64,000 nt of DNA from Enterococcus pseudoavium NBRC 100491 (GCF_001544295.1 NZ_BCQF01000003.1:100785-164784); one strand, 5' to 3'; counted from the stretch's first letter, positions 40,501 through 50,024 are shown. Notes: generated by a model not told the origin, from the sequence alone. Program-made: numbers and translations.

Positions 40501-41337
40501 TTAAATAATCCCAAAATGTTTCATCGCTTGATAAATGCCATCTTTTTCGTTCGTTGCGGTCACATAATTCGCTTGCGCTTTTACTTCAGGTAAAGCGTTG
40601 CCCATTGCGACGCCGATACCGACCTTTTGAATCATTTCAATATCATTGTAGTGATCGCCAAAAACCATCACTTCCTCGGGTTTGATCCCACTAGCTTTGA
40701 TAAATTCTAAAATGCCACGATACTTTGAACCATTTTTTGGCACGATGTCCACCGCGTAAGGATTTGAACGTTGAAACGAACAGTCTGGTAACAATTCTTG
40801 TAAACGCTGGGCTTCATTCTCAGCACTGAATAGAACACATTGATAGATCGGTTCTTGGATAATCGATAACTTTTGATACCGACTCTTTTGTCGATTCGGG
40901 CTAAAATCCTGCAGTAGCCTGCGGGTCGAGCGAACAGGAAACCATCTAGGCATCCAGCCTGCCACCTTTTTCAGCAATGAATTTTGCGACCACTTCATCA
41001 AATGGCTACCATCTGTTCGATAACGTCCGCCAAACATAATCTGTCGATGTTCTTTATCGGCAAAGGTCACGATCTGCTGTAATACTTCGGGAGCGAAGGG
41101 ACGCAGATAAATATCCCGATCTTTCGTAAAGACCAATTGTCCATTATACAAAACAAAGACATCCAATGCTAAATGATCGATCCGCGTTTCAATGTTAACC
41201 GCGCCTCGGCCAGTCGCGACTCCGCAATAAATTCCTTGCGCTTGAGCTAAACGGATCGCTTCACGGGTGCTTGCTAACACTTTGGAATCGGTTGTGGTCA
41301 ATGTTCCGTCAATATCAAAAAAAATAGCTTTTATCAT
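40501..41337 (-). CDS. Cof-type HAD-IIB family phosphatase
   Basis: A 278-residue HAD phosphatase with the C2b cap. Motif I is IFFDIDGTLTTTDSK (residues 5-19), the cap spans about 85-195, motif III Lys lies near DIVPKNGSKYRG and motif IV is MVFGDHYNDIEMI near 225-237, followed by GVAMGNALPEVKAQANYVT. Members act on sugar phosphates, PLP or flavin phosphates; specificity is not readable. It lies 11 bases upstream of the MazG-like gene and 13 bases after the DUF72 gene, so the three form an operon. Confidence 0.9.
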   Translation of the reverse strand: MIKAIFFDIDGTLTTTDSKVLASTREAIRLAQAQGIYCGVATGRGAVNIETRIDHLALDVFVLYNGQLVFTKDRDIYLRPFAPEVLQQIVTFADKEHRQIMFGGRYRTDGSHLMKWSQNSLLKKVAGWMPRWFPVRSTRRLLQDFSPNRQKSRYQKLSIIQEPIYQCVLFSAENEAQRLQELLPDCSFQRSNPYAVDIVPKNGSKYRGILEFIKASGIKPEEVMVFGDHYNDIEMIQKVGIGVAMGNALPEVKAQANYVTATNEKDGIYQAMKHFGII

Positions 41338-41350
41338 GGCACTCCCTCAT

Positions 41351-42181
41351 TTAAAATAAATCAATTTGACTTGGATTCAGTCCTTCATACTTTAATTGAA
41401 GGATTTTTTTCATTTGTATGGCATTATCGGCGGCATCTCCGCCAGAGTTATTATTGAAAATGATGCCGACTTCCTTTGAATGGTCAGCAACATTTCGAAC
41501 CTTTTCCGCTAAAATTTTCAATTCCGCTTCATTGTAACGATACAAGGTGCGTTTTTTCCGCCAATCCCCTGTTCGGTCATTCCAATATGCTTGGTTGCGT
41601 CCATGGAAGCGAAATAAACTAAAAGCCTGGTTAGTGATGGTCGGATCTAAAGGAACGGTGTCCGGTAGTTGTGGCTCATCTACCATTACTAAGCTAAAAT
41701 TCAAGGTACGCATCAGTTGTTGGGTCTTTTCACGGAACTCTTTGGCGTACCAGCTGTAATCCCGCAACTCGATCGCCACAGGTAAATCGGGAAATAATTC
41801 CCGCAAGGTTTCTAAATAAGCCACGCTTTCTTTCGTACACTTAAATTGTGCCGGAAATTGCGCTAAAAAGCAAAATAATTTTCCACTGTCGATCATCGAT
41901 GCCAAGGTTTCCAAAAAATGCTCTTGCATCGCCGTCATCGATGGATAACTATCCTGCCATTTACTTTGCCCAGTAAAACCAGCATATAATTTCACTACGA
42001 AACGAAAATCGGCCGGAACTTGTGATAACCAGTTTTCGACTGCTTTCTTAGTGGTGATGCCATAATAGTTGGTATCCAACTCAACTAACGGCAAATAGCC
42101 CGCATATTCATACAATGAAGAGCTCTTTTTACCCGTCAAACTGCTGTGTTCATTAAAAGAAGTTAATCCAATTCGAATCAT
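41351..42181 (-). CDS. DUF72 family protein (YecE-like)
   Basis: A 276-residue TIM-barrel-like protein of unknown function. Family signs are MIRIGLTSFNEH at the N-terminus, LVELDTNYYGITTKKAVENW near 33-52, FRFVVKLYAGFTG near 59, and VAIELRDYSWY near 135, with FRFHGRN near 190 and IIFNNNSGGDAADNA near 245. Some relatives are nuclease-like by fold, but no activity is assigned. First gene of the operon with the Cof and MazG-like genes; AGGAGG lies before the ATG. Confidence 0.88.
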   Translation of the reverse strand: MIRIGLTSFNEHSSLTGKKSSSLYEYAGYLPLVELDTNYYGITTKKAVENWLSQVPADFRFVVKLYAGFTGQSKWQDSYPSMTAMQEHFLETLASMIDSGKLFCFLAQFPAQFKCTKESVAYLETLRELFPDLPVAIELRDYSWYAKEFREKTQQLMRTLNFSLVMVDEPQLPDTVPLDPTITNQAFSLFRFHGRNQAYWNDRTGDWRKKRTLYRYNEAELKILAEKVRNVADHSKEVGIIFNNNSGGDAADNAIQMKKILQLKYEGLNPSQIDLF

Positions 42182-42270
42182 AGTATCCTAGCCGCCTCCT
42201 GTTTCATAGTATACAATAAGCTTAGCAAAAAGTTAGCCACAATGCGCTAATAACGAATGGAGTAATACAA

Positions 42271-43245
42271 ATGAAACGAATTTTGATTTTACACACAGGT
42301 GGAACGATCTCCATGAGTCAAGATGCTGATGGGGCTGTCCGGCCTGATAAAAAAAATCCTTTACTGGCAGCTGGTCAAGAATTGCGTTTACCGGCTGACA
42401 TCGAATTGATCGTAGAAGACTTTTCGAACCTGCCTTCACCGCATATTACCGTTGAAATTATGTTTCAATTGAAAGAACGAATCAAAGCCGCTAAAGCCGC
42501 TGGGATTGATAGTGTCGTTATCACCCACGGAACCGATACATTAGAGGAGACGGCGTACTTTCTCGATGTTACAATTGGCGATTTGCTCCCGATCATTTTG
42601 ACAGGCGCCATGCGTTCTATCAATGAACTAGGGAGTGATGGTCTCTATAATTTTGAGTGTGCGATTCGCGTAGCTGCTTCAGACAATGCCATCGACAAGG
42701 GTGTCCTGATCGTGATGAACGATGAAATCCACAGTGCACGTTATGTAACCAAAACACATACCACCAATGTCGCTACTTTTAGGACACCAACATTGGGTCC
42801 TATCGGTCTTGTTACCAAATCAAAAATTTTATTTAAACAAGAATTGCCTAAAAGCACTCGTTACGATATCACTAGTATCGATGCCATGATTCCGATTATA
42901 AAAGTTTTCGCCGGCATGCAAGGTGATTTTTTCGAACTTTTAGAGAATGCGATCAGTGTCGATGGCATCGTCGTCGAAGCTTTAGGTGCGGGCAACTTGC
43001 CGCCTCAAACGTTACCACCTTTTTATCGTTTATTAGACAAAGGGCTACCAATCGTATTAGTTTCTCGCTGTTTTAATGGACTGGCTGAACCAGTCTATGA
43101 TTATCATGGCGGCGGTGTCGAATTGGCCCAACACGGAGTGATCTTCTGTAGCGGGATCAATAGTCAAAAAGCCCGTTTGAAATTATTGATTGCATTAAAT
43201 GCTCAGCTACCAAAAGAAGAATTACAACGCTTTATGGAAGAATAA
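42271..43245 (+). CDS. ansA: L-asparaginase, type I (AnsA-like)
   Basis: Cytoplasmic enzyme hydrolysing asparagine to aspartate and ammonia, 324 residues. Nucleophile region HTGGTIS has Thr12, the second catalytic set is THGTDTLEE (Thr88, Asp89), and the Lys is in YVTKTHTT near 160. No signal peptide is present, as expected for type I. It is divergent from the DUF72 gene and ends in a convergent terminator with the thioesterase gene. Confidence 0.93.
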   Translation: MKRILILHTGGTISMSQDADGAVRPDKKNPLLAAGQELRLPADIELIVEDFSNLPSPHITVEIMFQLKERIKAAKAAGIDSVVITHGTDTLEETAYFLDVTIGDLLPIILTGAMRSINELGSDGLYNFECAIRVAASDNAIDKGVLIVMNDEIHSARYVTKTHTTNVATFRTPTLGPIGLVTKSKILFKQELPKSTRYDITSIDAMIPIIKVFAGMQGDFFELLENAISVDGIVVEALGAGNLPPQTLPPFYRLLDKGLPIVLVSRCFNGLAEPVYDYHGGGVELAQHGVIFCSGINSQKARLKLLIALNAQLPKEELQRFMEE

Positions 43246-43266
43246 ACAGCCCTTCTGGCAAATCAA

Positions 43267-43310
43267 AAAAGAAGTTGAATCGAAGAATTTTTCGATCAAC
43301 TTCTTTTTTT
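43267..43310. terminator. Bidirectional terminator between ansA and acyl-ACP thioesterase
   Basis: AAGAAGTTGA and TCAACTTCTT plus TCGAA/TTCGA form a long stem with one bulged base, with an A-run and a T-run at the ends. It overlaps the last codons of the thioesterase gene. Confidence 0.85.
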
Positions 43311-44033
43311 CCATAAAATATTGGCTTCGCAGGCAAGCTGATCACCTAGACGAATTTCATGCCGTGATTTGATGGGATCTTCTTCAAGAACTTCATAAAA
43401 ACTTTCGATATCGTTGCCGTACAAGACTTCTTTATCGAATTTGACATTCACGTATGTCGCCTCATGCTCTGTCATAAAATCATAGCCCAATACATCAATC
43501 AGCCAATTAAAATACATCGCATTATTGACGTGATGGTTGCTGTCTAAATCATAATAGCGAACGTGATAAAGTTGGTGTTGGTCGCCTGTAACACTTTCAA
43601 TTTTCGGCCAACGGCGAATCTTCTTGACTTGTGAAGATTCGTAAGGGGCCATCAGTTCGGCATCTACACTACTCATCTTACGATTTTCAATATCCATTAA
43701 AACAAAAGACATATCGATTTTTACCAATTCACTGCCTGCTTGGTCATAGATAAAGAAACTGCGGTAACAAAAGAAACGATTGAATTCGGTTGGATCGGTC
43801 ATGATCGTGATCTTTTCACCAACTTGTGGCAAGCGCTTGATTGCGATCTCCGTTTGGGTAATCACCCAAGTGAGCCCCAATGTATTGATGTATTCTGTTC
43901 CCCGTTCTAATTGATCGCTTTGATCGGATGAAGCTTTGATGACCACACTTAACAAAGCGGGGAAGGTCATGTTTTGATTGATGTCACATTGATAATAAGC
44001 GACTTCGTGTTCCATTGTGTATCTTTTTCCCAA
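43296..44033 (-). CDS. Acyl-ACP thioesterase (TTG start)
   Basis: Double hot-dog enzyme that releases fatty acids from acyl carrier protein, 245 residues. The second hot-dog domain has DLDSNHHVNNAMYFNWLIDV near 172-191, holding the conserved Asn/His set; the first begins MEHEVAYYQCDINQNMTFPA. The start is TTG 44033: AGGAGG is seven bases upstream, whereas the internal ATG at 44015 is too far from it. It may trim fatty acid chain length or supply free fatty acids. Downstream of the phosphatase and fructosamine-kinase-like genes. Confidence 0.88.
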   Translation of the reverse strand: MGKRYTMEHEVAYYQCDINQNMTFPALLSVVIKASSDQSDQLERGTEYINTLGLTWVITQTEIAIKRLPQVGEKITIMTDPTEFNRFFCYRSFFIYDQAGSELVKIDMSFVLMDIENRKMSSVDAELMAPYESSQVKKIRRWPKIESVTGDQHQLYHVRYYDLDSNHHVNNAMYFNWLIDVLGYDFMTEHEATYVNVKFDKEVLYGNDIESFYEVLEEDPIKSRHEIRLGDQLACEANILWKKRS

Positions 44034-44150
44034 TTATTTCCCTCCTGCTATTTCGTACAAATTCTAACTTGTTCAAAAAATAATTTAGTCATTTGCTAGA
44101 CTTATCCACTCTAGCGTATACAGGCTTCCATAAATCGCTGATAAGCAGGA

Positions 44151-44978
44151 CTACCCTATGCTTAAGCTGCGGTCTACTGCCTCACCATAGCTCTCCCCAA
44201 AAATATTTAGATGAACAAGTAAATAATACAGTTGATAAATCGTTAAACGTTCCTGCCAACCAGCTCGCATCGGTGCAATTTCCTGGTAGCTGGCGATAAA
44301 CTCCCGACGAAAACCACCAAACAGCTGAGCCATTGCAAGATCCATTTCACGATGACCGAAAGAAACGGCTGGATCAATAAAGATCGGCTGTCCCTGTCTA
44401 TCAAAAAAAGTATTCCCGCTCCAAAAATCACCGTGTAATAAAGTGGGTTCAAAAGACATTGTACCCCACTTTTGATAAACCCGCTCTTTAAATAACTGAT
44501 AATTTTTTTCTCGAGACGTATTCCAGCGATTTCGTTCCTGAGCAATTTTGATTTGGACTTCTAACCGATTCGTAAAATAAAAATCCCACCAGTCAGCCAT
44601 GCGAGTATTGATCTGTGGTAGCAGTCCCATAAAATTATTTCGCTTATAACCGAATTTAAGTGCTTTGATTCCATGTACTTTGCTTAATTCCCGGGCTAGG
44701 TCTTTTTGATCCCCTTCACCCGGTTCGATCCATTCCATCAAGAGAAAGGCCGCATCTGCATAACTCCCGTGGCGATAAACTTTGGGTACGTGAACGACTT
44801 CAGCCAACTCGGCTAAACCATCGACTTCTGCTTGAAAAAAATCGGCGGACATTTGTGGATGATACTTTAAAAAATAATCTTTCTGGCCATCTGTGACCCG
44901 ATAGGCTTGATTAATATCACCACCGCCGATTGGTATGGCCTTTGTCTGCAATTCTAACTGCTTTAGTAATGCCTCCAT
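44151..44978 (-). CDS. Fructosamine/ketosamine-3-kinase family protein
   Basis: A 275-residue protein-kinase-like phosphotransferase. The ATP region is GGGDINQAYRVTDGQKDYFLK (first 20 near residues 18-37), the catalytic loop is LLHGDFWSGNTFFD near 184-197, and the metal-binding DPAVSFGHREMDLAM lies near 205-219. The family phosphorylates fructosamines and ribulosamines to remove glycation from proteins; bacterial members often act on free ketosamines. It begins 12 bases after the phosphatase gene, with AAGGAG upstream, so the two are one transcript. Confidence 0.88.
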   Translation of the reverse strand: MEALLKQLELQTKAIPIGGGDINQAYRVTDGQKDYFLKYHPQMSADFFQAEVDGLAELAEVVHVPKVYRHGSYADAAFLLMEWIEPGEGDQKDLARELSKVHGIKALKFGYKRNNFMGLLPQINTRMADWWDFYFTNRLEVQIKIAQERNRWNTSREKNYQLFKERVYQKWGTMSFEPTLLHGDFWSGNTFFDRQGQPIFIDPAVSFGHREMDLAMAQLFGGFRREFIASYQEIAPMRAGWQERLTIYQLYYLLVHLNIFGESYGEAVDRSLSIG

Positions 44979-44990
44979 CTCCTCAGCTCC

Positions 44991-45776
44991 TTACAACAAA
45001 TAGATTTTTTGCAGATCATTGATTTCTTGCCGAGATACTCCGATCCCTTCATGAATAAACGCCATCACTGTTCCATAGTTTTCTTTGATTTGATCAAAGC
45101 TAGTCTGTAGATAAATTTCTTTCGCAGTCATCATATCTTCGATTCCATGGATAGCATCAGCCGAAACACCTGCCAATTCAGCCTTTTTGTACATTTCTTG
45201 GACGACCTTTTTTAAATAGCGATTGGTAGCAAGGTAGTCCTGAATGATTGTCTCCTGATCCACCCCTAAAGAAGTTAACAATAATAGCGCAGCAAAACCT
45301 GTCCGATCCTTGCCAGCCGTGCAATGAAATAGAAGACTTTCATTAGCTTTCTCATTCGCCAAGACTAAATCAAAAAATTTTCGATACTGTCCTCGGATAT
45401 GCTGATCGGTTACGAAATGTTGATATACCTCCACCATTTGCTGAAAGGCTGTATCCCCCGCCTGCATTCGCTGCAACATTTTTTTCGGAGAAGCCGAAGC
45501 AGTCTTTGATTCTTCCAGTGGAAAAATCGGCAAAAAAATATTTTCAGCTGCTGGGATTGCTTGATCAGGTTGGGTATTCCGTTCCTCAAGCGAACGGAAA
45601 TCAACTACTTTTTTAATTCCATATTCTGCTAAATATTTTTTATCTTGTCTGTCTAAATGATTGATGCTAGCTGAACGAATTAGTTTGTGTTGAGCAATTT
45701 CCCTGCCATCTTTAGTTTTATAGCCACCCAACTCCCGAATATTTTCAGCGTGACGGACCGCTAATATTTTAGACAT
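44991..45776 (-). CDS. Tyrosine-protein phosphatase (DSP-like, PF13350 type)
   Basis: A 261-residue cysteine-based phosphatase. The P-loop FHCTAGKDRTGFA near residues 147-159 has the C-x5-R motif, and the N-terminal part NIRELGGYKTKDGREIAQHK, VVDFRSLEERN is typical of the MptpB/LipA-like group. Members dephosphorylate phosphotyrosine and, in some bacteria, phosphoinositides. No signal peptide is visible, so it should act in the cytoplasm. AGGAGG precedes the ATG. First gene of the phosphatase - fructosamine-kinase-like pair. Confidence 0.88.
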   Translation of the reverse strand: MSKILAVRHAENIRELGGYKTKDGREIAQHKLIRSASINHLDRQDKKYLAEYGIKKVVDFRSLEERNTQPDQAIPAAENIFLPIFPLEESKTASASPKKMLQRMQAGDTAFQQMVEVYQHFVTDQHIRGQYRKFFDLVLANEKANESLLFHCTAGKDRTGFAALLLLTSLGVDQETIIQDYLATNRYLKKVVQEMYKKAELAGVSADAIHGIEDMMTAKEIYLQTSFDQIKENYGTVMAFIHEGIGVSRQEINDLQKIYLL

Positions 45777-45836
45777 CCGATCTCCCTCCTTTTTCTAAAA
45801 AGTATAGCACAGTAAGAAAGAAAACGCTTATTCCAT

Positions 45837-45882
45837 TAAAAAGAGACGCAAAACAATTTCTGTTGTTTTGCGTCTCTTTTAT
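45837..45882 (-). terminator. Terminator of pepC
   Basis: A 17-base-pair perfect stem (45841-45857 with 45864-45880, core AGAGACGCAAAAC) directly after the pepC stop, flanked by A and T runs. Confidence 0.88.
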
Positions 45883-45883
45883 T

Positions 45884-47212
45884 TTATGCCAAAGCTCCCA
45901 TTGGATCCCATGGGGCTAGAACAATGGGTTCAGTGTTGAAGGCTGCTAATTGCTCAGCCGTCAAAAATTCTTTACGAACAACGATTTGATAAGTGTATTC
46001 ATCCATCCATTCATCACTCATCACAAAGAAGCCCTTTTCACCGACTTTTTCACCCCAGCTATTCTCAACTTTCCATTTCTTCGCTTGACCCTCAATTAGA
46101 TCCACACCTGTTAGAACCATCGCATGGGTCATCATACTTTCCCCATAATCTAAACGCTCAGCTTTAGACATCGTTAAATCAACGTCAAACAAATCTTCCA
46201 CATCATAAGCATCCAAAGCCATGATCCCGCTGTCACGCGTTGAGGATTGACCAACATCACAGCCGAACCAAACCGATTCACCTTGTTCTAATTGCTTAAC
46301 TGCTAATGCTTTGAACTCATCCATTTCAAGATTCAAGTATTTCACTTGTTTGCCACCGACGACATTGCCCAGCATTGAAACCGTGTAAGATTTCATGAAT
46401 GGTTTATCTTCCGTGGGTGCATTGATGATGCTAACATACTCGTCTAAATTAACTCCGACATATTTTTCATAAAAACTTTGCGGTGTTAAGCCTTGATCCA
46501 AATGATAATTCTTCTCTTCATCACGATATTCAAAATCAAAAACTGTTGGTGGTGTGCCTAATGAAATAGCCAACAGATTATACACTTCTTGCAGCATCGC
46601 TTCACGATTCGCTTGGATTTCTTCGGCAGTTGCTTTTTCCGCCACCATTTGACGAAGTAACACCGCATGCTTTCTCAATAGCTTATTCAAATAATTATTC
46701 AAGTCACGAGAATTTGAACTACTACTGCTTTCAGGCATGACACTTTTCGGTACGACCCCGTATTTTTGGAACAACGAAACGATCATATCCCATTGACCGC
46801 CGTCTTGTTGGGGAGTCTGCAGTAAAAAGGCGACTTCCCGACTATCTGTTGCCTGCTCAGCCGTATTTAATATATTTTCATAGAAATAATTGGCTTTTTC
46901 GTATTTATCCCAAAAGAAAGTATAGTTTTGGGAAAGTTCGAAATCCTTCATTTGGAAGGTCGTCAGCATTTTGTGACGGAAGGTATTTAATGCCGCAAAC
47001 ATCCAGCAGCGCCCCGATTGTTTCTGATTGGCTACTTTCCCAGTTGCTAAATCAATTGAGAAAACTGGTGTATTCTCCACATGTGTTTGTATATTTTCTG
47101 CCGATGCCCGGATTCCATTTTTTACTACGCCTCGTTGCAAGGCGACTTGCTTCGGATTTTTTTCAAAAGCTTCACGTAAAGCTTGCGTTCGTTCATTCGT
47201 AATTTTTGCCAT
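45884..47212 (-). CDS. pepC: Aminopeptidase C (bleomycin hydrolase family)
   Basis: Cytoplasmic cysteine aminopeptidase of family C1B, 442 residues, usual length about 445. Catalytic Cys is in KQSGRCWMFAALN near residue 69, His in MTHAMVLTG near 362, Asn in VENSWGEKVG near 383. The C-terminal arm that makes it an aminopeptidase ends EPIVLAPWDPMGALA. It helps degrade peptides taken up from the environment. AAGGAGG precedes the ATG. Confidence 0.96.
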   Translation of the reverse strand: MAKITNERTQALREAFEKNPKQVALQRGVVKNGIRASAENIQTHVENTPVFSIDLATGKVANQKQSGRCWMFAALNTFRHKMLTTFQMKDFELSQNYTFFWDKYEKANYFYENILNTAEQATDSREVAFLLQTPQQDGGQWDMIVSLFQKYGVVPKSVMPESSSSSNSRDLNNYLNKLLRKHAVLLRQMVAEKATAEEIQANREAMLQEVYNLLAISLGTPPTVFDFEYRDEEKNYHLDQGLTPQSFYEKYVGVNLDEYVSIINAPTEDKPFMKSYTVSMLGNVVGGKQVKYLNLEMDEFKALAVKQLEQGESVWFGCDVGQSSTRDSGIMALDAYDVEDLFDVDLTMSKAERLDYGESMMTHAMVLTGVDLIEGQAKKWKVENSWGEKVGEKGFFVMSDEWMDEYTYQIVVRKEFLTAEQLAAFNTEPIVLAPWDPMGALA

Positions 47213-47269
47213 AAAAAAAACGCCTCCTTGCCCCCATTTTACGCTTAATAGGACAAAGAGACAATTAGT

Positions 47270-48241
47270 TTACAAACTCGGCTGTAAAACCTGTTTACCT
47301 TTTTTGATCCACTGACCAACCCGCTTACTTGATAACAGCACGGTCAACAGCATACTGCCGATAAATAATAAGAGAACTTCCAACGAACTGATTTCAAAAT
47401 CCAGCTCCATGGCCCTCAGACCCTTTACTAGAAAACCGTGTAGCAAGTATACCGTCAGTGTATTTTTCCCCCAATTAGAGAAGAAATGGTGTTCTTTTGG
47501 AACAAGCATTAGGAAAGCGACTATCCCGACTAGACCCGCCGCTAAAAAAAGCAAGCGCTGCGGTCCGCCAAGTAATGGTTGATTCAAATAAGCTTCATAT
47601 GGTTTAGAGCCAAACACCCAGTATTTATTGATTAAATCATTCCCTTGGATAAATAGGAACAGTCCAGCAAATAAGAAGAGCGCGACCCCTCTTTTTGGAT
47701 AAGTTTTCAACTTTTCGATCCAGCTTTTGGGAACTGCGTATCCTACCATAAAGTATGGAAAAAAGGTCAGTGTCCGTTGAATCGCTAAGTAACGATCAAA
47801 AATGGGAAAATAGCCAACTAATAATGCCACGATCACACTACCAATCAAAACTTGTTTGACAGAAAACTTATTGATCAAATGTAAGAAAACGTTCCAACAG
47901 AACAAGCTCAATAAAAACCAGAGCGACCACTGAGGAATTCCTAGATCGAAACTAAAATCATCCTGCAAACCAATCAATGTGTAATATCCTGAATAAAGCA
48001 GTTGGAAAAAGATGTAAGGAAGCAATAGCTTTTTCACTAGGCTTTTGATCGGTTTTGGCCCCCTTTTGGCAAAATAACCCGCGATTAAGATAAATGCCGG
48101 CATATGAAAAGTAAAAATGAAATAGTACAAATCATTGTATAGGGGATGATCATTTGCAAATGGCTGCAGAAAATGACCAAACACAACTAAGATCATCAAG
48201 AAAAATTTTGCGTTGTCAAAATAGGCATCGCGTTTTGCCAT
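47270..48241 (-). CDS. Acyltransferase 3 family membrane protein
   Basis: Multi-pass membrane protein of 323 residues, with about ten hydrophobic segments. It begins MAKRDAYFDNAKFFLMILVV, with the catalytic-type His in VVFGHFLQPF near residue 23, and ends in a basic tail (KRVGQWIKKGKQ). The family O-acetylates or succinylates cell-surface sugars; the target is unknown. ATG 48241 has AAGGAGGGG upstream; the longer start at 48313 would add 24 non-hydrophobic residues before that site and is rejected. Confidence 0.85.
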   Translation of the reverse strand: MAKRDAYFDNAKFFLMILVVFGHFLQPFANDHPLYNDLYYFIFTFHMPAFILIAGYFAKRGPKPIKSLVKKLLLPYIFFQLLYSGYYTLIGLQDDFSFDLGIPQWSLWFLLSLFCWNVFLHLINKFSVKQVLIGSVIVALLVGYFPIFDRYLAIQRTLTFFPYFMVGYAVPKSWIEKLKTYPKRGVALFLFAGLFLFIQGNDLINKYWVFGSKPYEAYLNQPLLGGPQRLLFLAAGLVGIVAFLMLVPKEHHFFSNWGKNTLTVYLLHGFLVKGLRAMELDFEISSLEVLLLFIGSMLLTVLLSSKRVGQWIKKGKQVLQPSL

Positions 48242-48542
48242 CGAACCCCTCCTTATTCGTAGCACTAAACTTTCACAGAAATTTAGTTCATTCGAATGCC
48301 CCAGATCATTCAACTAATGTGGACATACCAGAGGTTTGCTCAATTTCGGGAAAATTATTCCTCTTCTTAGTCTCCTGTGTATCCTGCGAAAGGTTGAACT
48401 GACATCCTTGTTTAGTCAGTATAACGAGGATTTTTTCAAGGTTCAAAGGGATCAGACTGGTTTTAAAAAAAGGTCATGCTTTTCTCAACAATTCCCTCAC
48501 ATTTAAGATTTTTATTCATACAAAATTCACTTTTTAGGTGTA
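48242..48542. other. Intergenic stretch upstream of the acyltransferase
   Basis: About 300 bases up to the tRNA-Asn terminator. I see no frame with a ribosome binding site, no hairpin of note and no clear promoter; the acyltransferase promoter must lie here but no -35/-10 pair stands out. Confidence 0.4.
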
Positions 48543-48573
48543 AAAAAATAGAGACGATCTAAAGATCGCCTCC
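48543..48573 (-). terminator. Terminator of tRNA-Asn
   Basis: Minus strand GAGGCGATC-TTTA-GATCGTCTC (with G-U pair) followed by ATTTTTTTA, six bases after the tRNA. Confidence 0.85.
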
Positions 48574-48578
48574 AAGAA

Positions 48579-48652
48579 CTCCGGCAGTAGGACTCGAACC
48601 TACGACATCATGATTAACAGTCATGCGCTACTACCAACTGAGCTATGCCGGA
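48579..48652 (-). tRNA. tRNA-Asn (anticodon GTT)
   Basis: 74 bases on the minus strand. Acceptor TCCGGCA/TGCCGGA with discriminator G, D arm GCTCAGTTGGTAG, anticodon stem CATGA/TCATG with loop CTGTTAA giving GTT, T arm GTAGG-TTCGAGT-CCTAC. The CCA end is not encoded. It stands alone with its own terminator. Confidence 0.97.
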
Positions 48653-48771
48653 AGAATACTCTACTATAATATCAATTTTTATTTCATGATGCAATCCTAT
48701 TTTTACAAAATAAAGCTAGGATTATGGAAATAATAAATTGAGCAATTCCAATAAGAACTAGGGGAATTTTT

Positions 48772-49929
48772 ATGCCGGGAAGACATCGTCAAAAAAGAAA
48801 AAAACTTAGCCTAAAATTGGGTCTCTCACTTTTGTTAATTCTCATCCTAGCACTAGGTGGAATTTATGTTGAGCAGCTCCACAAAGCGCACTTAGCAACA
48901 CGAACTTCAAGCGAAACCGACAGCCAACTGAAAAACTTGGCCAATCTAAACAACCAGAAAACAATAGAACCAAGAGATGCTTTAGCGGCCAATCTAGAAC
49001 AGACTCTTGTCGAAAAAAATTTCAGCGGAACTGCTTTAGTTTTTAAAAATGGACAAGTCATTTTAAACAAAGCATACGGCTGGAAAGATCAGTCAAAAAG
49101 GATTCACAATACGATCAATACTGAATACTGTATCGGCTCGGTCCAAAAAGGCCAGACCGCTTATCTGATTATGCAAGCTGTCAAAGCCGGTAAACTATTC
49201 TTGGATCAAAAACTCAGCTCCTTTTATCCACAAATCCCTAACAGCGAAAATATTTCTATTAAGGATATGCTGAATATGAGCTCCGGCCTACGTGTTAACG
49301 AAAAAAAAGTTACTGCTTTGAATACTACCGATACCAAAAAAATATTATCCGAGACCATTCACCAAACAAGCACGGCACCAAACACCAATTATTCCTATCA
49401 ACCAGTGAATTATGTTTTACTAGCCGGAATTTTAGAAGCAGTCTATCAAACCGACTACCGTTCGCTCTTTGATAAACAGCTGAAGGAACCCATGAAATTA
49501 AAAGAAACCAGTTTTTATTCAGAAACGAATAAAAAACAGGCACTTTCTTACTCACAAAGTGCCAACGGCCCAGTCTACGCACCCACAACTGTTTCATCTT
49601 ACGCGGATGAATTAGGAACAGGCAATGTCTTTATGTCGGCTGGGGATCTTTACCGCTATTTTCAAAACCTCTTCAATGATGAATTTTTAACCAATCAAGA
49701 GCGTATGCAACTGTGGCAAACCTATCCTGGTGAAAAATATGCTAGTGGTATTTATACTATGACCCATAGTTACCATACACGTGGCGTTAAGGCTCGTTTT
49801 GAAACAGTTGTCGATTTTTCCAAAGATGGACAAAGCGGCATTATTTTACTATCAAATGTTTGGAATCAATCACAGGGATACAACGCACTTATTTCTCGCC
49901 TCTATAACAAAATCGACGCTAGCTTTTAA
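48772..49929 (+). CDS. Membrane-anchored serine hydrolase of the beta-lactamase/PBP4* fold
   Basis: 385 residues: a very basic N-terminus (GRHRQKRKKLSLK), one membrane helix at about 15-33, a spacer, then the penicillin-binding-protein-like domain outside the cell. Motif 1 is SVQK (Ser123, Lys126). Motif 2, usually Y-x-N, reads Y207-S-Y. The third motif is near YHTRGVKARF (about 338-347) instead of a plain K/H-T-G. It may be an esterase or D-alanyl hydrolase acting on teichoic acids or peptidoglycan; true carboxypeptidase activity is uncertain. AGGGGA precedes the ATG. Confidence 0.82.
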   Translation: MPGRHRQKRKKLSLKLGLSLLLILILALGGIYVEQLHKAHLATRTSSETDSQLKNLANLNNQKTIEPRDALAANLEQTLVEKNFSGTALVFKNGQVILNKAYGWKDQSKRIHNTINTEYCIGSVQKGQTAYLIMQAVKAGKLFLDQKLSSFYPQIPNSENISIKDMLNMSSGLRVNEKKVTALNTTDTKKILSETIHQTSTAPNTNYSYQPVNYVLLAGILEAVYQTDYRSLFDKQLKEPMKLKETSFYSETNKKQALSYSQSANGPVYAPTTVSSYADELGTGNVFMSAGDLYRYFQNLFNDEFLTNQERMQLWQTYPGEKYASGIYTMTHSYHTRGVKARFETVVDFSKDGQSGIILLSNVWNQSQGYNALISRLYNKIDASF

Positions 49930-49995
49930 GCGCCGATTTTGTTAAAAATAAAGAATTTAGAAGATTCAATGCTAGAATTTTTTCTACTTAACTAG

Positions 49996-50024
49996 TTGAC
50001 AAATAGTCCTTACTTCGCTATTCT
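49996..50024 (+). promoter_or_regulatory. Promoter of tRNA-Thr
   Basis: TTGACA (49996-50001), 17 bases, TATTCT (50019-50024); the start point would be a few bases ahead of the tRNA. Confidence 0.7.

Noticed and set aside
46849..47315. Plus-strand frames over pepC and its upstream region
   Set aside because: Antisense to the catalytic part of pepC, with no initiation signal.
48864..49597. Minus-strand frames inside the serine hydrolase gene
   Set aside because: Shadows of a gene with signal anchor and catalytic motif on the plus strand.
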